The notes under the pieces are model-generated. The model saw nothing but the letters and a program-made list of their open reading frames with translations, had not been told where the DNA came from and did no database searches. From Psettodes erumei (Eukaryota; Chordata; Actinopteri; Pleuronectiformes; Psettodidae): a stretch of 64,000 bases of DNA. Position numbers and translations under genes: made by a program. Where the stretch lies: contig JAFBJZ010000887.1 in the NCBI GenBank assembly GCA_016785225.1, forward strand, positions 248,001 through 312,000, given 5' to 3'. Positions 10,601 to 23,626 of this stretch are shown in pieces; position 1 is the first letter of the stretch, and each line of letters opens with the position of its first letter.

Positions 10601-13600
10601 ATTAAATAGACAGCAAATGGGAAATTGTTTCCTACAGTTGCACGTATGGTACATAGTGTCTACCTGTTCCAGTTCCTCCTCTGCATATCGGAGGCGGCTG
10701 AGCTCAGTTACAGCTCCCTGCCTTAGCTCGTGCAGACGGTGAGCCTCCTCCTGTGCTCCCATGATCTCATCTCTCATCTTCTCCTCCAGGTTCTGCTTCT
10801 CCTCTGCGACATTACGCTTCTCTTCCTGAGCTCGCTCCAGTCTGAGAAAGTGAAATTGTTATCAGTGCGACACTTAATATGCATACTGTAAAGCAGTTAT
10901 TGAACAAAGAAAAACTCCTCAATACTCACTGTTCTTGTAGATCCATCAGGCTCTGTTCAGCCCTCTGAAGACTTTCCAAATCTTTCATCATCTTGGAAAT
11001 GTGGACTTTACTGGCTTTGTTCTGGGCCTGGGCAAACCAGCAGCCTCCAACTCCCATTACCACTGACACAATTAGCAGCAGGTCCTTCATGTAATTATGA
11101 GGGGGACCTAAGGTGGAATGGAGAGATGATTATCAGCGGTGCATGTACCATAAATAAATCAGCCAAATAAACAAACTGACACTTACACTGCATCTTTCCA
11201 CAAAATGATTCAGAATGTTAAAACTCTTGCACGCCTACCCATGCTTCCCTTAGTATACCAGATTGGACTTTTCCTCAAGACTGTTCAAGTGTACAGTATG
11301 AATGTTACTAATGACTCTGTTCTACTGTGTATAAATTGTGTTTTTTTTAATAAGGGGCTTGATGGAGCTTTCTGAGAGAAAACAGTTCAATGGGGGGGCA
11401 GTTGTCCTCCAGCTGGCTAGGTGGTGCGTATGTAAACAAAGAGGCAAGTGGGCAGAACAAGATAGATTTAAAAGACATAAGACAGGGATAGGGGAGAGAG
11501 AGAGTTCTTACGTGTGGGTGGCCCAAACAGCACTACATCCAGAGCTTTGATGCTGAGCTTCTGTTTGTCTCTCTGGTCCTGAACCCTCAGCTGGACACTC
11601 AGGAATGAAGGCTCATTAGCTGCAATCCTGCACACAAATGTTACGGGCAGTACATGTTCATGAACATGATAGTATGACTCCAAACAGCAACTGATCTGTC
11701 TTGACAGTGATGTGCTTTGAAATAGCTGTTCTCACCTGGGGAGTGTGTTTCCATTAACCTTAAAGTCTTTAAAGTTTCTCTCATACTGTGGCAACTCAAC
11801 AAACTCCTTCAGCCAGCGGAGCACATCATCTTGAGTCCAGTTATGCACTAAAATTTAGATAAGGACAAAAGACAAAGTGGCAAAATTCAGACAAAGCTAA
11901 CGAAACTCTCTCTCTCTTCTCTCATGCACACACACCTTCAGAGGACTTCCAGCCCCTCCAGAGCTCCTCCACTGTGATATGTTGGTCTTCTCTGTGCAGA
12001 TTGCTGTGCTTGTTGGTCTGCTGCTGTTTCATGTCTTCAATTATGAACTGCAAACATGGAGGGATACAGGAACGAGAATTTAAGACACAAGAGCAAGGTG
12101 AGGGTCACTAGCACATATTAGCATATGAGTACAAACCCTTTGCCTCCCTGTCCAAAAAAATTGGGTAGGGGCTGCAATCTGTTATGTCCTTGGATCTCAA
12201 TCTTTGAATAAGGACCAAGAGTTTTGGGACTGTATTTACTTTGAAAGGATGCACAAAGCTTCAATGTGTACTGCAAACTTCAGTGACTGTGTGTATTCTG
12301 GTTGTGTGTTAGTACTGTCTTGGAATGTGTCCTTGGCTGTAAATGGAGGATTCATATGATGGCTAGAGGAATCTTGTTGCTATGTTCTGAAGAGCCCAGG
12401 CCCCTCCCCTGATGTTTCCATGGCTACCGCAACCTGAGCCTCTGGATACTGTATCCCTGCGCTGCATTCTGGAGGGCCAAGGCATTCTAGAATTCTGGAT
12501 TTACTACCAATGTCACATTCAACCAGAGACTCAGAAACTCCCTAGTCAAAATACTTCTTTGCACTGGATGTTATTTACTCTAAAATAGTAAACTGAACAA
12601 AAAACAGAATACACAAGTCACAAAGGCACGATTGCACATGTGCACCAACACAGAGACACACACACACACACACACACGACCATATGTAGAGATTAATGCT
12701 TTTTCAGACTGATTACTTGTGACTAAACAGAAAAGTTTTGCATTTGGATTTTTGATTGAAGTTTCCCCCTTACAGAAAAAAATGCTAACAGTCATTTTTA
12801 TTTTTAATTTGACAAAAGAAATGCATGCAAATAAGAAGTTCAAATTAATGGAATATTTCCTCTCTCCTTTGCTTCCAGATGTTTGTGACAACTAAAACAA
12901 ACTCAGTGAAGAATAGGGGAGCTGGAGTCAGAAAACATTAGTTATACTCTTATAATGTTAGAGTTTTACTCTTAAGTGTGACCATGAAGGTCACCAGTGT
13001 TCAAGTATTCTTTTAGTCCAAACCAGTTTTGTCACTGGGCCAAAAGCAAAAGTTATACCGTTGCTATCCTTGAAGTAGCATTTGACTTTACCACCAGCCA
13101 GAACACCTGTTGTTGCACTGCTTTACCCTGTCTGCCTTTTGCATGCATGGACACTCACAGACTGGGATTCACAACAGCTAAGAAAATAGGGTACACATTT
13201 CATGAGGGGCGAGTGGTACCTCCATGCTTTCCTCCACCTCAATCCCTCCATCCTGGTCATCATCCATCATCTGATGGATGCTCCGCAGGGCCTCCAGGCT
13301 GTAGCGATCTGCCTCGCTCATACATGGAGGAAACACCACCATGCAGGGGTCTACATGGTTCAGGGAAAAAAAAACATTTTATCAATCTGTGTTTCACTCC
13401 ACATATCCAGGGGGTATCATGTATTCATCATCCAGCTCAGCTGATCAGTTTTGGCACTGTTCCTTTTAGAGGAAATGCAGAGAGAGATTATCTGCTCATT
13501 TCATTGCAGTGTGATTCATTTGGCTCATACAGGGAATGCACAATGTACTGTATAATGTGTACTTATGGGAGCAACAGAAATAGAATTTCAATGGAAAAAT

Positions 13601-15849
13601 GGGCCAATGACCATGGTTTCTCTTAAAATATATCTCTTAGCCAAGAATTAATTACTGCATGCTTATAGGAAACATATTTTAAAGGGTTTATTTTTTTATA
13701 TAGCTTTTCACCGATATTTCTGTTATATGGAACCATCCACATAAACGAGACAAATATGCACAATAACTAAACTGCATAATCAGGACAATCCACTGACAAA
13801 ACAATTCCACCTCTGTGGGTGAGATTATTTTAACTGCTGTTTCTGAGGACAAGGGACCTCAATCCATTTGTTGTTTGTTGTTCACTTTTCAACAGTCATT
13901 GGAAGCATTTTAGAATGTTAGAGTGAAGTACTAGTTTTAACCTTTGGTAGTTCGAGATTAGCATCATTTCAGAGACCATTTTCCAATCTGTCTACAGCCA
14001 GCTTTCATGTACCTATCATACACGTATAGTTATTTATTTTTTAAATTAATGATATGGGTTAAAAATCAGTGGAACCCAGAAACTGCGATGTTTTGTAAGT
14101 CAAGTTACTTTTTAAGTGCCCATAGATCATGTGCTGTAAAGCCAGGAATGCCTTAAAACACTTTTTTAGTTTTAACATACTTTAAATTGAAAACACACAT
14201 TTAACAGCAATTACTGAAACTATAAGTACTGAAAGTGCACTTGTAGACAAATATACTGTTTTTACAGCATTTTTGTCAAAAAAGGATGAAACTGGAGAAA
14301 AAAATTAGTGACGCCAGAACACTAAAATGTATGCTGAATAAACTTGACATTGAGGATTCTCCAGAAAATCAGTCATCATGGTCAAATCAACTGTTCAACT
14401 GGGCTATAAACAGATTGTCCCAGGCTTAATTATAATACAGGGACACTATTGCATTGGATGATGACGAACAGCTTTCCGTCATCTGTCAGTCTTGTGAGTC
14501 AGAGCTCTTTTTTGTCTCTGTGACTGTAGAGTTTTGGTGTTCCAATGAACTGAAGGGACTGGGGGAGGTCATAGCTGGTCCCCACCCACAATGTAAAGAA
14601 GAATAAAATATGGGGGAAAAGTAATGTTTAGGAAAAAAGTATATTCTTATGTCTCAGAGTTTTCCTGTTAATCTCAGAGCATGCCAAAATATTGGCATTA
14701 ATCTCAGAAGTAGCAGTATTTTTATGTGGAGCATAACATCGAGCTACCTAACAGCCTAGCCCGTGTTCAATAAGAGTCAAAAACCTAAATGACCTAAAAT
14801 GATTAACTGAGTCCTTTGCTGTATGCATACATGGCAGACATGGGCCATTGTCATTTAGAGGTAGTTATATGGCAATAAATAGAATTCTTGGCAGTATGTC
14901 AGTCTGTCATTGTCAGTATCCTGGAAAAACGAAGTCCTTTGAAAGTAATTATCTGGGAGTGAAGCAGGAGATGTATACCACTGATGCACAGGGCAAGGAC
15001 ATTGGTCCCCTGGTTGTTGATGAAACTTCTCAGCATTTCTCAGCAGTGAGGAGACTTCTCATCTGGATGGGCTATTAAATATCAGTGATGTATGCAAAGG
15101 TCCTCTGAACATTATGTGTCTTATCTGTGCCCCTGGGGGAGCTCCTTCAGTTTAACCCATTACACAGGTGATTAGAAACTCTTGGGCTGGGCACAAGACT
15201 GGAATAGCTAGATTAACTGGTGAGTCTGGATGGGAGACATTAGAAAAAAAAACCTTGGCAAAGTCTTAAAAGATTTAAAACGTTTTATTTTATGCAAAGA
15301 ACGAAAAAAAAAAATCAGATTTCGGGCAACATAATCAAGACTCACAAAACCCCTAAAACAAAACAAAGCGTTTTGATAGTGTGGTAATCTCAAGAGTAGC
15401 TGACTGTGCCATCGTACAGAATCATCAAAATGAACTGTCTTTACTAATAAGATAACATTAATAAATACTGAATAATAGGATTGTTTACCAGTGATAAACA
15501 ATAATTATATTTCTTCTTATTAGAACGCAAACTAGGAATGGGTTTTAACGAAAATCCAATCATAAATCATGACATATGGATTTGGGAAGCAGAGCCTTTT
15601 TCAAAGCAGGCGTATGACTGTCATCACTGAAATGTGCATAGGCCAATCATATGGGTCAGGAGCAATGTCCAACTTCCCTGTTTGAGTCTTTCTTTTGTTG
15701 GATCCATGCATCATATTGCACATACCTGTTGGTTCGAAGTCTGCGCCCCCGCTTGGCAGGGAGAAACCCTGGAGGTCCCCGGCGCCTTGCGCGGCCACAA
15801 TGAGAGCAGCCGGGAAAACGAGGAGCAACAGAGGGGATAGAGGCAGCAT
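7682..15849 (-). CDS. stim2: Stromal interaction molecule 2, ER calcium sensor
   Basis: Coding exons in minus order: 15849-15726, 13350-13220, 12047-11936, 11847-11736, 11627-11512, 11107-10930, 10841-10664, 10567-10406, 10193-10093, 9984-9731, 9397-9211, 9065-7682 (3039 nt, 1012 aa). STIM2 senses ER-luminal calcium and gates Orai channels at ER-plasma membrane contacts. Visible parts: signal peptide; EF-hand loop DDDQDGGIEVEE (71-82); SAM domain (about 118-190, NWTQDDVLRWLKEFVELP); TM (about 208-224, VGVGGCWFA); coiled coil 1; CAD/SOAR (about 335-435, ALQQWLQLTHEVEVQYYN); C-terminal polybasic KLKNLFKKKN, which in the family binds phosphoinositides. STIM2 rather than STIM1 is shown by KALDVVLFGPPTRPPHN, GTLHVAHSSS in SOAR, SPDPDIL and VYDGILEKSC. 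The tail is much longer than in mammalian STIM2 because of a degenerate repeat in the last exon. Introns 1 and 2 (13351-15725, 12048-13219) hold nothing else recognisable. Confidence 0.95.
8099..8884 (-). repeat. stim2: Degenerate coding tandem repeat (about 16 units of about 16 aa) in the stim2 last exon
   Basis: Residues about 613-874 of the predicted protein fall into roughly 16 successive units of 13-24 residues, most about 16 (48 nt). The consensus is close to R-K-I-S-R-D-x-x-E-x-S-x-D-x-x-x. Examples are RKISKERVEVPIDV, RKIIRDDAEHPFDS, KRITRDSMGMSQDI and RKISRDELEYSIDT. Mammalian STIM2 has a single copy of this motif at the matching place. The region is basic and Ser/Thr/Asp/Glu-rich, has no hydrophobic core and is probably disordered. 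Confidence 0.85.
12654..12676. repeat. (CA)n microsatellite in stim2 intron 2
   Basis: A simple (CA)n run of about 23 bases lies inside the intron between the EF-hand exon and the following exon. Confidence 0.9.
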
Positions 15850-18800
15850 TTCAGGTGGCAGATAATACGGTCGTCCAGCGTAGAACAACTCCTCAAAACA
15901 AGCGGAGAAAGTAAATATGCTGCACCAACCCCAGTGTAGGGGGCACCAGCGTCAGTCTGCGAAAAGCGTTAAGCGATCTGTGTTACTATTACGGGTACAG
16001 CCAAGAAGCGAGATGTGATACTGATGATTCACTTGAGAAATCGGGCAGGCTGGATTAGTGTGCACCCTGAAATGTAGAACGGCGAAAAAAGGGTACTCAA
16101 AACAGTTCACAAAGTTTCCAGTGATGATTTGCAGAGTTATCCAAACACACGAAGGTTGTGCGTAAAAGTTCCCCAAAAGCGAGTAATCCAAGAACAATAC
16201 CGATTTTGCGATAATGAATCCAACGGTCTAATAAAAACAGCAAGATAAATGGCTTTGGGACTGAGGCATCTTTGATATATATCCACTGTTATAACCACAC
16301 GAACAGCAACTCTCGGGATTTTAAGGGCGTAAGAAAGCACACTTGGCAAGCAAACGTGGGTCTATAATCCTGCTCGGGCACGGCTCCGTTTCTCGTGTCC
16401 AGTTGGAGTCTGTTTTGTGTCGGCTGTTGGTCGCTTTATGAGCTAAAGCAAACGCACTTGTCCAGTTCTCTGTTCCCTCCTCAGTCAGCCCTTTCCCAAC
16501 AGAAACGTCGAGATGTGACGTTCCTGCGCGGCACAGACCCTCCACCCACTCTCCCTCTTTTCAGCACCCCCCCAACAGTTTATTATGTTTCCTAACACAC
16601 TCTCCAACCTAAATTTGTACATGGGAGTCGAAAAGTAGTTTGCGACAGTGTTGATCCAGTGACCTAATTATTCAGATTTTGGTTTTTAGTAGCCCATTTC
16701 CGGAACTGAACCTGCTTATAATACAGGAGTGACACCACCTGAAGAACCTTATTGGTTCTCGTTTAAGTGGAGGAACAGTTAAAACCTAAAACCACTCGTT
16801 AAGACCTCACGCTGGGAAGTATTGCTTGAGATCAAGACTACCATGCCAGGAATAGCAATAGCATTTTAGATGGAGTCACAGCCTGGCTGTCTGGCTCTGA
16901 CAGTTGTATCACCAAGCTATGTGGATGAATTTAGAAAACGTTTGTTCTAACTAATTCTTGGCTTATGAATGCAATTTCTTTGACCCACTTGTATGGACAC
17001 AATTGTTCATCCAAAGTCTATCTCCACATAGTAAAATCAATAGCAGAAACAGTAACACTGTTGGGGATACAAACAGAGCACACAACTACACAACCGCACA
17101 CACATACACTAAGAGTAACAAAGTGTCAGGTTTCCTTCCAGCAAGCTGGCTCCCAGTTTAAAAATAGGGAGGCCGATTTGACCCCTACCCCGTGGAGCAT
17201 GCCCAAGTGGCAAGTGACCATTAAGGCCTCAGCAGGACCTGAGTGTACAGTATTTGTGTATTTGTGATTATGATTACAGTATATCTAACCTTAGTCCTAG
17301 AGCTCCTGTTCTTCTCCTTGATGATGATGAGACAGAAAAGAGAGATGGAAGTGATTCAAAATGACAGAAAAACTGATCAAAAGTATTCAATACTCAAATA
17401 CCCAGATCAGTGAAAGATTGACAAATGAAGGCATGTAAGGATGGAAACAAAAAGGAAGACATGAGAGTAGAAGCAATTAACCCAAGACCAGTGTCAATGC
17501 TCATAAAGCTGCTCAACTCGTGACTTGCGTCATACCTGGCCTTGATGATAACATCAAAGAATGGCACAGATGAGAACGCAGACAAGCGACTGAAACTCAG
17601 GAGGTACATTTGGGCTCCATGTTGCAGTGGCAATCGAAAATCAATAATCTATAATGAGCAAAATTTTACACGGTGCGCAAATGAAAAAGTCAAACAAATT
17701 TCCAACTGGCAACAAACTGACTAACCTACCACATATTTCTTTCGTGTCAGTCTTTAAACATGATACAGAACGACACAAAAGCAACGGTTGAAATCTTGAT
17801 ACTTTGTCAGTAAATTTAAACAAAGCAGGTTTTGTAGGTTGTGGCTCTCAAGTCATTCCTGACTAACTCAGCAAGTCAGTTCAAAGTTCCATTTTTATGT
17901 TCAGTCAACTTATAAAAGGTAAGCAAACCACGAATTTACATCTGCGCAACCCATCACATCATCACAAAGACCCAAAGCACAAACAACTGACTGCATTAAA
18001 ATCAATTTGACCTTTATAAGACACTTGGCTTTGACATCCCTTCTTTCTATACTAACTTCTTCTGAAAATATCTAGGTTAGAACCCTGAATTGTTCAAATG
18101 AGCAGTTCTGTTTGAAGGGATCACTTCTGTGGAAAAAAAGAAGAGGGACGGATTATATTTAGATTTGACTTTAACCATTCTGGTACAAAAAAAAAATAAG
18201 CATACTGATTACAAGGCAAGGCTTAGACCTTGGACTCCCAAACACACTGATGATGTAATATATTATTAAGCACAGACACTCATCAAACTCGTCATCTTGG
18301 AGAGACGGAGTAATAAGAAACTGATCAGATATGCACATCTTCAGTCTCTAAAGTGCCTCCTTAAAAACAGTCTAAATTGTTCCTTTTCATTTTTATGCAG
18401 CATGTGGAATTGTTAATGGCGATCACTTATGTGAGAACGCATTTGAGTATCAAGTTGCAAAGCGCACCGGTGGATATTAAACAAGAGATGATGAGAAATG
18501 TGAAGAAGCTGCAGTGGAGCTATTGGAAACCTGGGAAACGTCACTCCCATCTGAACCGCTACACTCCAGACAAAAGACACACAGGAGTCATCCACATGAC
18601 AAACTCTATTAGGTAACAAAACTGAACTTACTATGCAGTATCATACAGAGAGAAAAAAAGAAAATAAGTTGAAATGTACCTCACCAAAGCTTATAAAATA
18701 TAATATGAATAAAATAATATAATATTTCTTGGTCCTTAAAAACTATGTTACTCTTACAACAAAATGCTTCCCTTGCACACGACAGATAAATCACCAAACT

Positions 18801-19077
18801 TTCCAGTAAAAACAGAAAGCATAGTGAAAACAGCTTTCAAACCCACAGGTGCTTAAAAACTAAATGGTTCTTTTAAAAATCAGGTCACTGTGGGAGTTTG
18901 AGGGCAGATTCATCCTCTTTTTGGTTAGGTGAAGATCCTGGATATCGAGGTCCTCTGAGTGGAGCTTATGACATGCCCACAATGGTCCACAAGAGGGCGG
19001 AGAGGAGACATCACTTTTCCCAAATATTTTTCTATGAAGTTGCCCCCACCCCCCACATTCACTCACTCACTCACTCA

Positions 19078-19123
<46 letters not shown>

Positions 19124-19301
19124 AACTCACAACTTTGTCTTGCATTCCTTATGATTCTGCAGTTGCTGTCTCAGGGAGAGTTTCTGTGCAATTCTTCACA
19201 GGTCCATGAGCCTCTTTGGAAAGTACATGCGCGCATGTTCACTCACATACGGACACATACGGAACAACAACAACACGTATACACATGAGGAATCAGTATT
19301 A
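15850..19301. other. stim2 promoter side and rbpj 3' UTR/intergenic
   Basis: The stim2 5' UTR and promoter are expected in the moderately CpG-rich stretch about 15850-16560. An in-frame upstream ATG at 15888 would add 13 residues before the preferred start at 15849. The rest up to 19301 holds no gene that I can support and must contain the rbpj 3' UTR. A compound (ACTC)n(AC)n microsatellite lies at 19061-19119. No clear AATAAA on the minus strand was picked out for rbpj. Confidence 0.5.
19061..19119. repeat. Compound (ACTC)n(AC)n microsatellite
   Basis: About five ACTC units run directly into about 20 AC units, some 180 bases beyond the rbpj stop codon and so probably in its 3' UTR. Confidence 0.9.
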
Positions 19302-22300
19302 CTACGACAGCACCGACATGGTCGACACTCCCGACGGCATTCCTAAGTCACTATGGTGGTACGCCCCATGGCCATCCCCGAGCCCACCGAGTGAGGATGA
19401 TGGCGAAGATGAAGACGTCGGCGACGAGGAAGAGGTGCTGTGTGTCCGCAGGATGGCCCCAGCCGCGCTGCAGTGAGGTCGCGGCCCTGGTTCAGGGGTG
19501 TAGGTGAAGGTGAGGGCGGTGGCGTAGATGATACCGTCGTTGCGGACCAGCGTGACGGGGACCTGCACCGGCTGTCTCACCCAGCGCCAGCCCTCCCGGA
19601 AGGCCGAAATGTCCGGCACCACGCACAGGATGCTCTCGCCACATCTTAACCGGGTGGACAGATGAGATAAGGTTTGAGCATTCGGGCCGTGTACAGACAA
19701 ACACGCACGCGCAGACGTAAACGTTCACCTGTACATGGTGTCGGCCTCCACATCTCCGAACCACACCCTGAGGTTAGGGGTGAAGTTGTGTCCCGTCAGC
19801 TCCAGCATCGCCACATCTCCTCCACCGTTTAGCTTGAGACATTAAAAAAAAAAAAAGTTTTACGGCTTTAAAGAGCCTTTTTTGTTTGTTGGTTAATAAA
19901 AAAAAAAACATCATAAACTTATTTTCAACAGAAATGGCTTATGCACATACCTGCAGACTTTCCACCACAGGAACAGGTGTGACTGGTGTGGGGACGGGGC
20001 CCATGCCCTCGTAAAAGGTGTACTCTGCCTTGTCAGTGCTAATAATAGTCCAGGAAGCCCCATCATTAATAATCTCTTTGTTAGTCTCTTTGGAGCACGG
20101 TGTGGCCTGGAAAAAGAAAAAAAACCAAAAAAAAACATGTAAAATAAATAAGATAAAATTCTCTTCCCGCTTGATGTCAACTCAGAGCGTACGTGCTCTT
20201 GTGCAAGTGTCAGGTGGGAGCCTGCCAATGACAGGGACAAAGATTAGACTCTCTTCTCTTGCCCTGTTTAAACAAATTTCACAACACACAGCTACTGCAA
20301 GCAATGTGAACACACAAGTTAATATTGTGTTAGCAATAGGGCAGAAACAGCAGCGCTATCCAAATTTGATTCCCTTTCAGTTCGCAGGTAACATACCTTA
20401 CACATTTTACTTGCCAGTAACAACAATAAACTCATTTTTTGGTAACATTGCATACATGGAATCGTGTGCACATTGTGTAGAATTATATTAACAGAGTTGG
20501 TAGTTTGGAGGGGCTCTTACGGGCACCACTGATTATGGAAAGTAAAAAAAAATGCCTTTCTTGTCTCCACAGACGACATGAGGTGACTCGCTGTCGGGGC
20601 ATGAAACCCAAAAAATTATCAGTAGAAAAGATGCATGAACTTTGGCAACAATGGTGCCGCACAGAATTGGCAATAAAATTACTACAAAAGAAAGGAAACG
20701 CTCAAAACCACGTATGGGTAACTGTGCACCTGGAACTGGATGATCCTCTCCTGTGAGAGACAGAGATACATCCTGTCTGTATCTTTCAGGTAGAAGGCAC
20801 ACTTGTGGAGCTGGGACACAGGGTCATCCGCATCCATTAACGCCGTCTGCTTGTCCACTTTGCGAATGACCTGAGGCATTGAAGCACACACACACACACA
20901 CACACACGCACATGCCAATAAGAGTAAATACACAGAAATAAATCATCTGCATGCAGGCGCCAATTAACAAAGACGCGATGCATGTCTGCACAGGAGCCAC
21001 TGTTGTGACTGCACACTTTCTCACGTGCATATTCTATGTGAACATGTGCATACCAGTCTGGGTAGGGCCATGCCAGTAACAGAACAGACCAATTTGACTG
21101 TCTGGCCATAGTGGATGTAGCCATCTCTCACAGCAAACTCCTCCCCTTCAGACTCATCATCATCCACTGCGCAAAATGATAGAATGCAAAAATGTTACAC
21201 AAGGATACGTGGGCCAGGCGTGACTCTTCCACCCTCTCTACCATTACATAAGTGCCACCAGTAATTGTAAATAATCACAGAACACGCGAGAGAATACGTC
21301 GACACTGTTGAAGTGGGTGTACCCACAGCAGTTACCTGTGTTACACCAGTAAAAACAGAAACCAAAGAACACAAAGGATACAATTAGAAAGCAAACAAAG
21401 CAGCATAGTTGAAGACAAAGTGTGACTCACAGAGGTGGATGTAGAAAGCGCCCCACTGTTGGGAGCTTGCGTGAAAGTTTCCTCCCTCCACATGAAGATA
21501 CCTGGTACTGACTGTCTGGGAGCGCAGGCGGTTAAATAATGCCACCTTAGTCCCTGAAGCTATACACACTGGGATGACAAAAAGAAGAAGTGTGAAGGAG
21601 GAGTTACAGGATACAAACGAAGGCAAATCCCAACCTTTTTCACATTAATATTAAATGCCAGGATGAAAGGAACCCAGACAGCTGTCTTAACCCGAGCTTA
21701 CGTATGTGTGTGTGTGTTTGTACTGACGCGGCTTGCAACTCACAATCTGCATTTTTCAAGGACTGCTTCTTCTTGGAGGGCTTGGAGATGACCTTGATCC
21801 TCTTGCTGAGAAAGAGCCCGATGTTGGCGCTGTTCCCGTACAACATCTTCACAGACAGCATGAAGTGTTTCCTTTTATCGGAGTCACTGATGTACAGCGT
21901 CTTCGCCGTGCAGAAGTGCTAACGCAGGGAAAAGGCACAGGAAAGGGTGTTTTTTTTGAGTGAGTGCATGAGATTGGGTTTGTCCTCCTTTCACCCCCCC
22001 CCCCCTTCTCCTAATGTGCAAACAAGTTCATCCATCACTGAACTGTTGGGGCAATGAGAAAATAAAATACCAGCTACAGCGGGAAATAGTTAACTGGGCT
22101 TTGCAGTGACACGCAGAGGACACTGCAAAAGCAGCTGCACATGTCACGCTGTGGCAACTTCAGATGGTTTGTCATTCGTGCAGCAGTGCAATGAACAAAT
22201 AAGTTGCTGCTAGAACAGAAGTGGTAAAAAAGCACGTTGCCTGTGTGCACTGCGAACATCGTCCGAAGGGTATGAAAGTCCCGCGGTACTCTTGACCATT

Positions 22301-23626
22301 CATACAAGTGCTCACGCACCTTCCCCTCCAGATTGAGTTGCTGCATCTCCTGCTCACTGTTGCCTATCCCAATGAAGGCACACGGCTGGGACTCCTGCTC
22401 TGTGCACCCCTCCTTCTCCATACTCTCTAACTTCTTCTGCCAGCCACTGCCCATCAGATACACACACGGCGGGGGGCAGAAAAACCTGTTTGACACCAGG
22501 TGAAAAGACATGACCCATGGCAATCACTTTCAAACACTTACAGAAGCTCAAACTTGCATCGTCATACGAACCTTTTTTCATTGCCATATGACTTTTGGGC
22601 GACTTTGGCGTGCAGTATGAGCACTGTTTGATCGTGTTTCTCCTTCAGGTAATGCCTCATGGCCTCTCTGAAACGGCAGGGCAACACATTTTCAACAAGT
22701 TGACGACACAGTACAAATTGTTCTACTCTGGTCTGCTTCAATCACGTGATTTGGTTTTCTGCATCGGTTCAAAAGTTTTGAGTTGTTCGCAATGTAAAAA
22801 GGCGGATTCTTATGTTTCCCTCTACCTTGTCAAACGCTGAGGCTGCGGTCGCTCACCAAACTTCCTGCAAAACAAAAACATCAGAGGGCAAGCTGGTGAT
22901 TACACGTGGCTTTACTTCTGTGCTACTGTGGGGGAGATTTTAAAAAAACAAAACGCAAGCTTGAAACAGTGGACGGTGTCAGTGTCATAAATGCAGGTAT
23001 GCTTATGCTTTCATTCTGTATCAGGAACTCCAACAGTGAAACTTCAGACTCGCTTATGAAGATGGTCTGCCCTCAGACTTGTATACGAGTTAAATTCAAA
23101 GTTCAAACGGATCGTTCTCTTTTCGTGACGCGTGGGGGAAAAAAATAAATGAAATTACTACTATTGTTACATTTCTGGCAATCCAGCCTTACCCTGCCAC
23201 GACCGTTTTTAACACAGCTGCTGTAACGTTAACGCCAGCAGCCCGGAGTTTCTGAACCCAACTTACTGAAACGCGAGTTAAAGGGAGCAGTTAAGACTTC
23301 ATTTAAACCTAACGACTGACAAAAAAAGTTTCTGAAACAGTTTGAAACTGGTCTGATATCGCGCGACAGCTCAACCCGTGGCAGGAAAAAAAAACAGGCG
23401 TCTCTGCGAAGAATAGTTCTGCACAAGTGACTACACATCCAGCCTGAAAGCAGCACAGTGTGGGGTCGGTTAACTGAGGCGAAGGCGGCGGAGTTAGCCC
23501 GCAGAGACGTCACTGAGAAACACTGCGAACTGGCAGCGGTTTTCCCACATGGAAATTCAACTTTTTAAAAAAAATATATCATTATGTCTTAAATTTGGCC
23601 ACTTACCCCGTAACAACGGGCGCCAT
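19302..23626 (-). CDS. rbpj: RBPJ / CSL, DNA-binding effector of Notch signalling
   Basis: Coding exons in minus order: 23626-23607, 22864-22826, 22667-22572, 22485-22320, 21918-21744, 21568-21431, 21166-21054, 20870-20730, 20106-19951, 19832-19729, 19644-19302 (1491 nt, 496 aa). CSL binds the C/GTGGGAA element in the nucleus; it represses with corepressors and activates when Notch intracellular domain and Mastermind join. Near-identical family blocks appear in order: N-terminal Rel-like DNA-binding domain ([40 protein letters not shown]), beta-trefoil domain (VKLVCSVTGMALPRL, KCAFYLKDTDRMYLCLSQER) and C-terminal Ig-like domain (LRVWFGDVEA, REGWRWVRQPVQVPVTLVRN). The start MAPVVTGKFGERP matches a known vertebrate RBPJ isoform and is split over exons 1-2. 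The tail after ILRTHS is Ser/Pro/Gly-rich and divergent, as usual for the family. It is not the RBPJL paralogue. Whether it is the a or b teleost copy cannot be told. Confidence 0.97.
20884..20908. repeat. (CA)n microsatellite in an rbpj intron
   Basis: A short (CA)n run lies about 15 bases upstream, in transcription order, of the exon starting VIRKVDKQTA, within the acceptor region of that intron. On the minus strand it reads as (TG)n next to the acceptor. Confidence 0.85.

Noticed and set aside
12997..13626. A 209-codon open frame on the plus strand
   Set aside because: It lies antisense to the stim2 EF-hand exon and its introns, has no conserved motif and crosses the splice sites of the real gene.
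19302..19476. Plus-strand open frames over the last rbpj exon
   Set aside because: These are shadows of the rbpj C-terminal coding exon on the other strand.
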